Assembly: GCA_002914845.1 (NCBI GenBank)
Contig: JXTC01000180.1
Coordinates: 202,980-266,979 of the forward strand
Length of the DNA stretch: 64,000 nt
Direction: 5' to 3'
From: Trema orientale
Taxonomy: Eukaryota > Streptophyta > Magnoliopsida > Rosales > Cannabaceae
Numbering within the stretch: position 1 is the stretch's first letter; the number at the start of each line of letters is the position of its first letter. The notes beneath the pieces are model-generated. The model did not search any database and had not been told where the DNA came from. It was given only the letters and a program-made list of their open reading frames with translations. The translations under genes and the position numbers were made by a program. This document shows, one piece after another, positions 1-12,097 of the stretch.

Positions 1-191
1 GGACTGAAAATTTAAATTATAAGTACTCGATTTTTCTGAAATTTTAGAAAATCATTATTTACTACTGTTTCAACATAAAATTACTAAAAATCACGTCCTT
101 GGATTTTGGGTCGTGACAATGTGGCCCCGAGAAGGACGTGCATAGGTATTGGTAAGAGTAATCCAAGCTTCATGAGACGTTTGTTGGCCTG

Positions 192-770
192 TTAGATGAG
201 TGGAATAACAGACGAAGTGAAAGAGCCAACTAAGGCGCCAAAAATTAATTTATCCTGACGTGTCCAAGTGTGGCATTCTGGGTTGGGTGCCTTCAAATTG
301 GAGTTTCCAAGAAAGGTAATTGGTAGAGGTGAGTTTGATGATGTTTGGATTGGAAATATTAATGAGGGTAAAAGGTTTATTTGAACGGTTTCAGCCATGA
401 TATACAGTGGGAAAGGTGGTGGTGGCAGACTCACGATGGCAGTGGCATGCAAATTTGTCGGTGGCAGGAATTGGAGCGGAAGTGACGGCTGGTCAGGTAT
501 TTGGTGTTTGGGGAAGAAGATAAAAAGAAGATGCAGGCCCAGAAAAATTAAAGCTCTTGATACCATATTATGAATAACAAACGGAAAATTGCGACCTCTA
601 CTTTTTATATTGAGAATATGAGTACAAATAGAGTTTCATACACAAGCAATCCTACACTCAGTAAAATAATTATTTAAAATTAAATACAAAACTAACTGGA
701 TAATCTTGACTTAATCAAATCTTATATCTAGATATTTACAAATTCAAATTTTAAACTAAACAATAACTAT
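192..770 (-). mobile_element. Copia LTR-retrotransposon fragment (gag start, PBS, part of LTR)
   Basis: A fossil piece of a Ty1/Copia element on the minus strand. The reading frame at 192-566 ends in a gag-like stretch (PNPECHTWTRQDKLIFGALV) of the kind found at the start of many plant Copia gag proteins. Immediately upstream on the same strand is TGGTATCAAGAGC (553-565), a typical Copia primer-binding site. The sequence from about 571 on the plus strand would then be the inner end of the 5' LTR; its outer end could not be fixed and 770 is a guess. Only the beginning of the element is present, so it is a broken remnant. Confidence 0.6.
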
Positions 771-992
771 TGTTAACTATTACTTCCTTCAGTATGTCAA
801 GAAAATATATTCTAAACAAATTTTTAATTAATACAAAGTTAATGTATATTTTGGGTTTACCTTCTTTTGGTATTAAGTTGTTTCAAACAACTTCTGTTTC
901 AAAAAATCGCAGGATTGTGGTTTTGTCAATTAACATTTTTGTGTCCAAGAAATAAAAGTACTCTTCCTGTCAACGGTCCTAATCTCAAACGC

Positions 993-2450
<1,458 letters not shown>

Positions 2451-5132
2451 CACTATAACAAAAAAGGTCTTTCAGGATGCTTATAAAGGGCCATGAAAGG
2501 CCTTTCACGGCGCCCCCAAAAGCGCCTTGGTTCCGGAAGCGTAATAGACCCTGGCTACCAAGGCGCTTATAAGGCGCCATGGAAGACTTACCACGGTGCC
2601 TGTCAGGCGCCTTGGTATCCCACGACACTTTATAAGTGCCTTGGTATCTCCTGGATACCAATGCGCTTTTTAAGCGCCTTGGTAGACCTACCAAGGCGCC
2701 TTTTGAGCGCCGTAGTACATATTTTCAGAGAGTACTTTTAATATATTTGTCTATACCCCCTGGAATTTTATAAATAAAATCCAAATTCATTACATATACC
2801 AAATATTTCAAATAAAACGGAATATAAATATAAATTTACATACTAACATTAAATAAAAATTATAAACTTAACAATATAACATAGTCCATAATATAAAAAT
2901 AAGTACATAATGAGTAAATCAACATAGTTGAACTACTTAATATAATAACTTGATCATGATCATATCCATATATTCTATAAACTAAGTATATATATTAGTT
3001 TTCTAAGCCAAACTAATATGATCATCAAAAACTACATAGTTTAAATGAAGTCTAGGAACCTCAAATGAGAAATTGTATTAGTTCTTCGACCCACTCTTCA
3101 AGAAGTCCATTGATATCACCTTTGTGCAGAAATTTTGTCCATTAAATTACAAATTTAAATACCCTATTTGTTAGAAAATGATTAATCAAACTCTAAATTA
3201 GAAGAGAACTAATAAAATATACAAGTTACATACCATTATAGTAAATGATTTAACATTGGCTTGTTCAATGATTTTTCTCATAAATTTATATATGTAGAAT
3301 CCGCATTTAACACTTGCCAGTTGTCTTGGGTACTATACATAAGATTCGAAAAAATAAGTATTTTAATTAATCTTCTATCCAACAAGTATTATTTATTCAA
3401 GTTTAGTACCTTTATTGGCTTATAAACCGGACCATTTGGTCTTTCTTGCTTCTCTTTTTCTGCATTATATATATTGAATGCACTTTGAATTGGAAATGAA
3501 TTACAAAAAATAAAAGATTAGCAACCATAATTAAAATACTTTAAAAAACTTAACTATAACAAAATAACTATTAGAGAACTTACTTGATCATTGTTAAACC
3601 AATTTCTTCACGGAGAGGTAAGCCTAGAGGATCTAGAAACCATACATAATCTTTGAGAGGATAAATCACAAGCAACAATTAATGTTCCGTACTCATAAAA
3701 TTGATGATAAAGATTATCTATATATAATCTATTCGCCAGTATTCATTCCTTATCAATTCTAAGCACATTTTGGGGGGAAAAAAAACTTAAACAAATTTTT
3801 GTTTGTAAAGAAGACCTTATATTGAGCAACTAACATAACAAACTAGATTATACTTATTTTTTACATAGTCTCCTTTATTTCAAATAAGTAGCCAATCATA
3901 TAAACGCATATCAAAACAAATAATGAATTCAAAGATTCACACACAATTATAATATTATCATTATATCACCACAATATATGATTTCTCATAACATATCTCC
4001 TCTAAATTAGACTTTCCCAAATGAAAATATAAAACTATTAAAAATGGTGATATAATCTAGGCTAAGAAATAATTGAGGCAACATACCTCAAATTGTTAAT
4101 ATATAAGTAATCTTGGTACTTCGAACTTTTACTAAAACCTATTTATAAAAAAAGATAAAAAAAAATAATTCAATATCTAAAATTCACACCGCTTAAAAAT
4201 TGAAAATTCAAAAACTTGAAATAAATACAAATACAAAATATGATTTTTAACCAATAACAAATTAAATTAAAACCTACATTAGCCATGTATATAAAAAAAA
4301 TTAAAAATTAAAAATAATTTCAAACTAGATCTCAAGTTAATTTACTCTCTAACTATCTAAAACATAAAATTAGTAAAAATTGAGATAACATACCTTCAAT
4401 CCCAAAATTTTAGAACTAAATAAACTTCACACTTCACCTAAAGTATTTTTAAAAAATGGATATATTAACATCTACATTCTATAAGATAAGAAACTGTAAT
4501 AACATAAATTCAGATTAATTCATATTAAAATAGAAAAACATAGCCAAAAATGAAATTTCTAGTAAATAAATAACCAAAGTAGCACTTACAAGAGTAGAGA
4601 TTGTCAATGTATAGCCAAGAAATTTTAATTTGACAATTTCGGGTTCTAAATAAACACAGACTCAAATATAACCTAAAACATGAAATTTATACAAATTAAT
4701 AAGTCAAAACCATAGTTAAAATAATGGGTAAAAAATTTAAGTGACAAAAATGAATTAGATTATTTTTTTCTCCGAAAAAGAATGGTATATGGAAGGTTAA
4801 GATTCTAAATCAACACATAGCCTAAAATATGAAATTTTCACAAATTAATAGTTAAAAACCATAGTTAAAACAATAGATAATCTTAATTTAGTGATAAAAA
4901 TAAGTTTAAAAAGTTAGAAATACCTCTTTAGCTAGAAAATATGGTATATTGGAGCATGAAGGTGCGGCTAGGCTTAGAGAGAACATGAGTTGAGCAAGAA
5001 AGAGCAAAATACTCTCTAGGGTTTGTGATTTGGGACCTTTATACAGGGCCCCTATCATGGCGCCTATATGCCGTGAAACTGAGCTTTCATGGAGCCTATA
5101 AAGCGCCGTGAAAGACATTTCTTCTAACTAAA
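2451..5132. mobile_element. CACTA-like non-autonomous DNA transposon
   Basis: The left end begins CACTATAACAAAAAAGG directly after the actin exon. The right end (about 5100-5132), read backwards, gives a decayed inverted match sharing GTCTTTCA and a GCTTTATA-like run. Both subterminal regions (2467-2715 and 5035-5115) are packed with short direct and inverted copies built on GGCGCC, GCGCCTTGGTA and AAGCGCCGTGAAAG, the usual arrangement of transposase-binding repeats in En/Spm elements. The 2.2 kb between them is very AT-rich and has no recognisable transposase. A 3-bp target duplication is possible (CTA at 2448-2450 and near 5129) but the right tip is too decayed to be sure. Confidence 0.6.
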
Positions 5133-5916
5133 ATGCATAGTATAAATTGAATAAATAGGCAAAATATAAGATATAAAAATAAAGTTAATTATTATTTTTT
5201 TCTTTTTCCAAAGTTTATTCATATTTAATTTAGTCGTAGGAGTGCAATAATGACCAAAAAAAATTGGAAAAACAAAGACTTTAGATAGAACGTGTCAAGA
5301 AAGCCACTGACTTTTTTTTTCAGGGAAAAAAATCAACTTGATTCAAGTGCATAATTAAGTGTTTTTTATAATATTATTTACCCCATTAGATCATAATTTG
5401 GGATATTATTACACTACATCCAACCATTTGATTCCTTTCAGAAAGGCTGGTCGACGATAAAAATAGAAAAACAACCAAAATAAATTATTTAAAAAAGAAG
5501 AAAAAAGTGGTTGACAATGCCGTTATCCAGGTTCACACCATGGATTCCAAAAACGCATGGGTCCCACCGATCATCATGTCTTGCTATTTTCTTAAATTGG
5601 CTGAAAAGAATTCTTTTTTTGTTTTTTGAGGCAATTGGCTGAAAAGAATTCGTATGCATGTATTTCACTTGTCTATTCAGTCTACTCCTTTGTTTTTCGT
5701 TTTCCTTTTGCAACTTGAGCCTTTTTTTTTTTTTATTCTGTATCCTAGTTGTACATGATGTTCTTCTTAAACTTGTAATTCGTGTTCACATTTGGGTTAA
5801 TAGTTGGCAAATGACGATTGACGGTACGTATGACTTAAATCCTATTATTAAAAGAAGCCACTTAATTAATATATAATTAAGCCAGTGTATGTATACTAGA
5901 GTAGAAATATATATTT
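5133..5916. other. Intergenic, no gene seen
   Basis: AT-rich DNA with T-runs. Short open frames here come from poly-T and poly-A tracts and resemble no family known to me. Confidence 0.5.
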
Positions 5917-6168
5917 ATAAGGGTCATAATCTGTAGTTTTTTTTTAATTTATTTATAGATTTTTTTTTCTTTAGTCTTTAGATTATTTATTTAATGACTA
6001 CCATAATTTCATTAATTAGAAAAAAATAATAACAATAAATACATATTATTTAGTATTTTTTCTCCTTCTACTTTTATCATAAAAAAATGTACGTAATAAA
6101 TTTTAATTAAATAAAATAATAGTTATAGATATATTTAAAAAAATACCAAAATGGATTGGTGCCCATTT
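5917..6168. mobile_element. MITE family M1, copy 1 (TA-flanked)
   Basis: About 250 bp. One end reads GGGTCATAATCTGTAG followed by a T-run. The other end, inverted, reads GGGCACCAATCCATTTTGG. Internal landmarks shared with the other M1 copies are a short block ending ATTTGAGTAG or a variant, an AAATACACATTATTTA-like block, and TTTTAATT before the right end. It is a degraded copy. Confidence 0.6.
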
Positions 6169-6470
6169 ATGGTATATAAAAAAGAGGTATCAAAATGTAA
6201 CAAGCCCCAAATAGAGTATTACACATCCAAATATATTACACAGATAAAAAGCACGTTCTGGGAAATAAGAACATTTTTTTGGTAAGCGTGAGCACTGGAA
6301 GACGTGTCTACGTAGTTTTTTTTTTTTTTTTCTTCGAGAAAAGTCTACGTAGTTTTTGCTTTGGCATCAATGCATACTTTACATGTGAGGCACCGTCGGC
6401 TAACCTACTATATATATATATGTGGGGACGAAAAAAATACCAACTGGATTGGAAATTTTTATATATATAT

Positions 6471-6716
6471 ATGGTTGCCAATCCGGTAGGTTTTTTTTTT
6501 TTTACTTATGTGTAGGTATTTTTTTTCTAGCCGTTGGATCATCATCTAACAATGATCTAACGGCTAAAATGAGATGCATGAAAAGACGTGTATTATTAAT
6601 ACTTTTTCTCTCTCCTACTTTTTAATATAAAAAAATGTACAAAAAAATTTTTCATTGGTCCAATTAATACCTATGTATAGGTAAAAAAAAAAAGAACCTA
6701 CTGAATTGATGCCCTA
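6471..6716. mobile_element. MITE family M1, copy 2 (TA-flanked)
   Basis: The left end GGTTGCCAATCCGGTAGG, after a TA run, matches the inverted right end GGGCATCAATTCAGTAGG; both are followed by a T-run and a TATAGGTATT-like block. It lies between (TA)n tracts. A right-end remnant of another M1 copy (ACCAACTGGATTGG) lies just upstream at about 6430-6452. Confidence 0.7.
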
Positions 6717-7028
6717 TATATATATACACATATAATATTTGACAAAATCTTTTTTAAAGATAAGCACAGCATTCATAAACATTTTAAAAATTTGTCATTC
6801 AGTTTCTTTCTTTTTCCTTTTAATTGTTTATTTTGTGGTCAAACTCTTATTTGTACTGTTGGAGAGTTAAAAAAAAAAAGAAAGACTTAAGTAGTAGAGA
6901 CAGAGTACAATACAATATAAAATCTAAGAACAAGGGAACAAATATAGTATATGCCAGAATATGTAAAAAGCTCATCAGTGTCTCTATACATAATTATGCG
7001 CACATGCATATACACACATACGTATGTG

Positions 7029-7272
7029 TATATAGGTCCGAATCTAGTAGGCAGTTATTTTATCTATTTATAGTTATCCTTTTTAATATCTTCATCTAAT
7101 GATTATAATAATTTGAGTAGTTGAAAAAAAATAATAATAATAAATACACAATATTTAATATTTTTTTTCTCACTTCCATTTTACTATAAAAAGATGTATA
7201 AAATGAATTTTAATTTAGTAAAACAATACCCAAATATAGGTAAAAATAATTACATACTGAATTGGTGCCCTA
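7029..7272. mobile_element. MITE family M1, copy 3 (TA-flanked)
   Basis: Same ends as copy 2: GGTCCGAATCTAGTAGG on the left and, inverted, GGGCACCAATTCAGTATG on the right. The internal blocks TAATTTGAGTAGTTGAAAAA and AAACAATACC are shared with copies 4 and 5. Runs of TATATG flank it. Confidence 0.7.
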
Positions 7273-7297
7273 TATATGTATATGTATACGTATATAT

Positions 7298-7531
7298 ATG
7301 GGCCATAATTTAGTAGGTACTTTTTTAATCTATCTGTAAGTTTTTTTTTAGCTGTTGAATTATTATGATCTAATGGCTACTATAATTTGAGTAGTTGAAA
7401 AAAAAAATACACATTATTTAATATTTTTCTCTCTCTAATTTTTAGCATAAAAAGACATGAAAGATAAATTTTAATTTAGCAAAACAATACCTATAGATAG
7501 ATAAAAAGAAACCCTAATAAATTGGTGTTAT
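7298..7531. mobile_element. MITE family M1, copy 4 (TA-flanked)
   Basis: Begins GGGCCATAATTTAGTAGG about 25 bp after copy 3 and ends in the inverted partner near AATAAATTGGTGTTATA. It shares ATTTGAGTAGTTGAAAAA and CAAAACAATACCTATAGAT with the other copies and is bounded by TATATATATA on both sides. Confidence 0.7.
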
Positions 7532-9454
7532 ATATATATATAGTAAAATATAGAAAGATGAATGTCTCCTGGAAATATAATTGCTCCTCCAGCTGATTGC
7601 TTCCTTGTTTTGCTTTTTTTTTTTTTTTTTTTCATTTCATCCTTGCCGGTTGTTTTTACTTTTACTACATTACTTGGTTTTTGGTTTTTCAAAAGATAAC
7701 ACATGCATAAAAGTTGACACCTTTATCTGCATGTTTTGTTTGTTTGCTTCTTTTTTTCACCTAAACTATGATATTTTGACATGTATTTTCATTTATTTTC
7801 CTTTATTTTATGTTATATCATAATTTTGCTTTATAAACGTGTGATATTTTAATAAAAGAAGACAAAGACTATTAAAAGTATTTTTGTATATTTTGTCCTG
7901 GATTACAGTTTCAAAATTTCTGGGTTAAGTTTTTGTTAATGGACACAAAATTATAATGGATGCAAGTTAAGTTCATGTAATGTTATTTTGAATTGCTCAA
8001 TTATTAATATCTACTCAAAAAATGTTGTGTAATAGTTAATATAATTAGATACAACACGCGAAAAGATACAAATACAAATTTACCTTGAAGAATACTTTAA
8101 ATTACCTTTTGCTTATGGTATTGTGAAAGCACTAAATTTGGCAAAAAAAAAAAAAAAGAGAGAAAAAAAAAAATCAACAAAAGGGATACAAAATATCTGA
8201 ATGGACTTAGGCAGAATTTCTTATCTACCATACCATGTGATCAGTAAAGGGTCATGTGGCTTAGGCAGGTGTGATCACACTAGTATGTTATTAAAATTGC
8301 ATGTGCCTTGGTATTTGAGTTGCCCACCCGGCTGTTAAGTTTAATTGGTTCTTTGGCATTTTTAAATTGAAAAAAGAGATAATATATTTGTATAGGTGGG
8401 GTCCATATATCTGTAGCATTGCATTGCTCAACTTTTTTTTTTTTTTTGGGTAAACATAGCATTGCCTAACTTCACTGTGGTTGAAATGTTTCTACACGTT
8501 CTTTATTTCTTTTTAGGATTCTTTTTATTTTTTTAATGTTTTATTATTTTTCCCCTTTAATTATCTACCTTGTCTCATTTCGCCTCCCGAATTAGGAAAA
8601 GTTGTATAAATATATAGCTGAACTCTATAATAGTCGCTAATTAAGTTTACAAAAAAAGTCTTTATCAAACAAAAAAAAAAAAGTTTACAAAAAAAGTCAA
8701 CTGCTTGTCTCACAATCTGTTCCTGAAGGATAATCTAGTAATTTAATAAAGTAAAAAATATATGGATAAATAAAATTAAAATTAAAAGAGTAAAAAAATA
8801 TTATTAAAAACTGAACTTTTACTTATGGTCAGCATTCTTCCTGGGTTTTTTTGTATTTTTGTGTTTTTTAATGTAGTAAATTATCTTTAAGAAATAGATC
8901 ATTAACAAGCACATGACTTTTAAGATAAAGTAGATAATTTAGTGGGGAGGGGTTTTTATTTTATTTTATTTTATTTTTTCTAATTATGATCTGGAGATAA
9001 TTGTGTAAGAATTGGTGGGCCTTATTGAAAAAAGGGATAAACTTGAACAATAAAAATTCACGACATTTAGTCTTTTTACCAAAAAAAAAAAAAAGAAAAG
9101 AAAAACTCACATATTTTTATTGGTGCCAAATACAATATTTTATTTGTGTTTTTTTTTAATCAAATCTCACTTCATCTATATATATATATATATGATCTGT
9201 TTATCAAAATATATATATATATACACGATCGAAATTGGAAAAAAAGTTGGGTGACATTTATTATTCTAGATAGTTGCCTTTTCAATATTTATATAGAAGC
9301 TTATTCACAATTTTAAAAGCACATAAGACGTATTATTCAACAATTTTAAACTCAAATTTTGACCAAATACGTGGTTTGAGTGAGATTTGATTAAAAAAAT
9401 ACAGATAAAAAGTTATATTTGATAGTAATAAAAGAGTTCCTTTTTTTTTTGGCG
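7532..9454. other. Intergenic, no gene seen
   Basis: AT-rich with long T and A runs and TA tracts (about 9176-9225). I see no gene-like composition, splice structure or known repeat. Confidence 0.5.
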
Positions 9455-9845
9455 AAAAAGCTATACGTCGTAGTTTCTCTGGCTTCCGTTTGTAGATTTT
9501 GCAAGTATTATAAGGAAATGACTGATCATATTTTTCTGCATTGCCCTTTTCAGTTTTTTATCTGGTAAGCTTTTAAAAGTTATTCTGGAGTGCAGCATAA
9601 TGTGACTTCTTATTTGAGCCTTTACGTTATACGCGGAGTCTTTGCAGCTAAGATTAGTTCCCAATTTGCTAATCTCGTCCTAACTAGTGTTATTTCTGGT
9701 CTTTGGGTCATTTGGAATAACTCGCAATAGAATTATTTCTTATGACCATCAGTTTAGTCTTAATTATTTGGTACTGGCCATAATTTATTCTGCCATAGGG
9801 AAGCTAATCGTTTCAATATTGGACATGGGCAAATTTTGTTTCTGA
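9455..9845 (+). mobile_element. LINE fragment, end of ORF2 (zinc-binding reverse-transcriptase tail)
   Basis: One frame reads CRFCKYYKEMTDHIFLHCPF followed by QFFIW, the CxxC...HxxxxC pattern and spacing of the zf-RVT domain at the end of plant L1-type ORF2. Further on, ISGLWVIWNNSQ matches the usual tail that follows it. The frame is interrupted several times. No upstream reverse transcriptase and no poly-A tail were found, so this is a short, old fragment. Confidence 0.65.
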
Positions 9846-9859
9846 GTTATTTGTAGCTC

Positions 9860-10180
9860 CTCTTACACAAAGAAACTCCACTCTCTTTGATAGGAGAAAC
9901 AAAGAGAAAAGAAAGGATTTAATTAGAAGAGAGAACTTGAAATACTTCTAATTTTTGGAATGCTTTTATGAAGTTGTAAATGAGTTTATTTATAGGCCAA
10001 AGCCCTTCCCCTTCATACGGTTAGTAACCTACAATGGTTGCCCATTGTCAACAAAAATGGGCTGGCAAATTTGGTGTTGAATTGTCAAGCCAATAATATT
10101 GACTTTCCACAAAGGTGACTGCCCATTCTTTTTGATCTCAACAATCTCCTACTTGAAGACTTGATTTCTATCATATCTTC
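9860..10180 (-). mobile_element. LTR-like fragment (minus orientation)
   Basis: On the minus strand there is a TATA box in GGCCTATAAATAAACTC (about 9988-10004), followed by purine-rich and pyrimidine-rich leader-like sequence. The stretch CAACAATCTCCTACTTGAAG nearby on the plus strand recalls Copia-type elements. No ends or target duplication could be fixed. Confidence 0.35.
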
Positions 10181-11290
10181 ATACACGATCAATGTAGTAG
10201 CTCATCTCATAGCTTATGTTATTGTCATTGTCATTACCGACAATCATACTCCACCATATGAGTATACCACTTAGAATTGACGAATTTAAAGAATTTCATC
10301 TCGGCTCATGTCGAAAGAAGCTTGCACATAATTATGGTGTTAACTCTCATGTTTGGTTTTTCTAAAAGTCCATCAACCATCAATATTATTCACTACACAC
10401 CTTGCATTAACGCCAAACTAATACTCTATGTGCAAATTTGTGAATCCTAAATTTGCCACTACTACACATCTTTTTCATGACAATTTTAGAGATCAGCGGC
10501 ATTGCCATGAGGATCAATGTACATCTTCTTATCACAGAGCATCTTATATGCCTCTTGCCAAATTTAGCATTTTGTAATTTTTTTGTGCTATTTAAACAGC
10601 ACCGGTAACAACATTTGTATCGAAGATGGTCTTTTAAATTTGTTAGTTCCAACTTCTTTAGAGCAATGCCGCAGGGCACTAATACCCAACATCACAATGA
10701 CATGTCAATTTGTTACTGTTGATTCTAATTAATAAATTGAGTCTTATATAAGTCCTTTCTAAAAAATAATTATAATTAGTCACCAACAAAATAACACATC
10801 ATACAGTATCGGACATTCACACGATACCCTGTAACATTACTCACTTCTCTTCTTTTAACTTATGTAGGCTGTCGGAAATTTGTAATAAAACAAGGTTTTT
10901 GGAGACATAAGATTTCCTTCTATGCCTCTATTACTACCACATAAACGAGCCACGTGAAGTTTTGTGTACCCTAAAATTTAAAAATGCTACTTTAAATATA
11001 GTAGTCATACAATATATGCACTCGATCTAGTCTCGGAAAATACAAACGCACATTAATTGATCCACCCAAACAAAATAAAAATAATGAAAGATATCTAGTG
11101 GACCTTCTCCATTTTATTTTTGTTATTTGTGTTGTGTTAATTCTGAAGGAATTTAGTATCCTAGTTGCTCGCTAACTTTGTCTCCATATGACGATCTCAT
11201 CTTATATACGTCATTAATTTCGTTAGCCAAAAAAAAAAAAAGAAAAAAAAGTGTGATCCCACTTATTTAATTCCGCCAATTCAAGTTGGG
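10181..11290. other. Intergenic, 5' side of the SEO gene
   Basis: No gene recognised. The minus-strand open frame at 10407-10679 has no family resemblance I can name and no gene context. Confidence 0.45.
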
Positions 11291-11293
11291 CTG

Positions 11294-11306
11294 GCTATAT
11301 ATAGGT
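11294..11306 (+). promoter_or_regulatory. TATA box of the SEO gene
   Basis: GGCTATATATAGG lies about 120 bp before the proposed ATG at 11422. The distance allows a 5' UTR of about 90 bases. The sequence fits the plant TATA consensus. Confidence 0.55.
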
Positions 11307-11421
11307 AGAGGCATTCTACGTGCTCTGCACCACCAAGACACTCCTTTTTCTTCTTGTTATCACTTGATCTTCTGCCCTTCCCATTACCGAATACCTCAAC
11401 TGAGCTTTGTCTTCTGAATCC

Positions 11422-12049
11422 ATGGCCTCCAACATCGATCCATTGACTAGTTTCCTTTCCAACACCGAGAATGGAACTAACTCGGTGAAGTCGATGTACA
11501 CTGCATCCATGATCACTCAAAATAATGCTCCTAGTACTGGACCTCTTCCCTTCCAAACTAAGCCATTCATATTCTCGCCCAGTACGAACCCAATCATCAC
11601 GACTCCATCAACTCCTGTGACGACCTCTGTTCCTTCTTTTAAGCCCAATGGTCAGGCCATTTACGGCATCAATATCGATCTCACTGTAGCCAACCAAACC
11701 AACTTTGGCTCAACGGTTGACCCAAATACACCAGTCCTTCCTAAACCAACGCCCTCCCCCAATCCAAGTGACGACACTTATACGTGTGGTTATCCTGTCG
11801 AGCCAATCACGACCGTTGGTCCAAACGATCCTAACACGTGTGTTAATCCTATCAACCCAATCACCACCGATGATCCAACAAATCTGTCGGTTTGCTTGTT
11901 CGACCCATTCCACCCTTCCGTTAAAGACCATGATATCATAAGCATCATCTGTCCTCTTCATGAGCCTCCAACTCCTGCAATTACTTTTTCTTGCTCTCCT
12001 CTTTTCACTGTCGTGAAAAATGTCCTTACTCGTTCAACTCAATTTATTC

Positions 12050-12097
<48 letters not shown>

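Noticed and set aside
1-118. End of a Gypsy LTR (GGGTCGTGACA at 108-118)
   Set aside because: The ending and a similar one near 19180 are suggestive, but there is no primer-binding site or target duplication after it, and the window starts inside it.
5658-7823. Several short Phe/Leu-rich frames
   Set aside because: They are made by poly-T runs and MITE sequence and have no gene structure.
10407-10679. Cys-rich minus-strand frame as a small gene
   Set aside because: The Cys spacing fits no known zinc finger, the start is ambiguous and the frame lies in repeat-like DNA.
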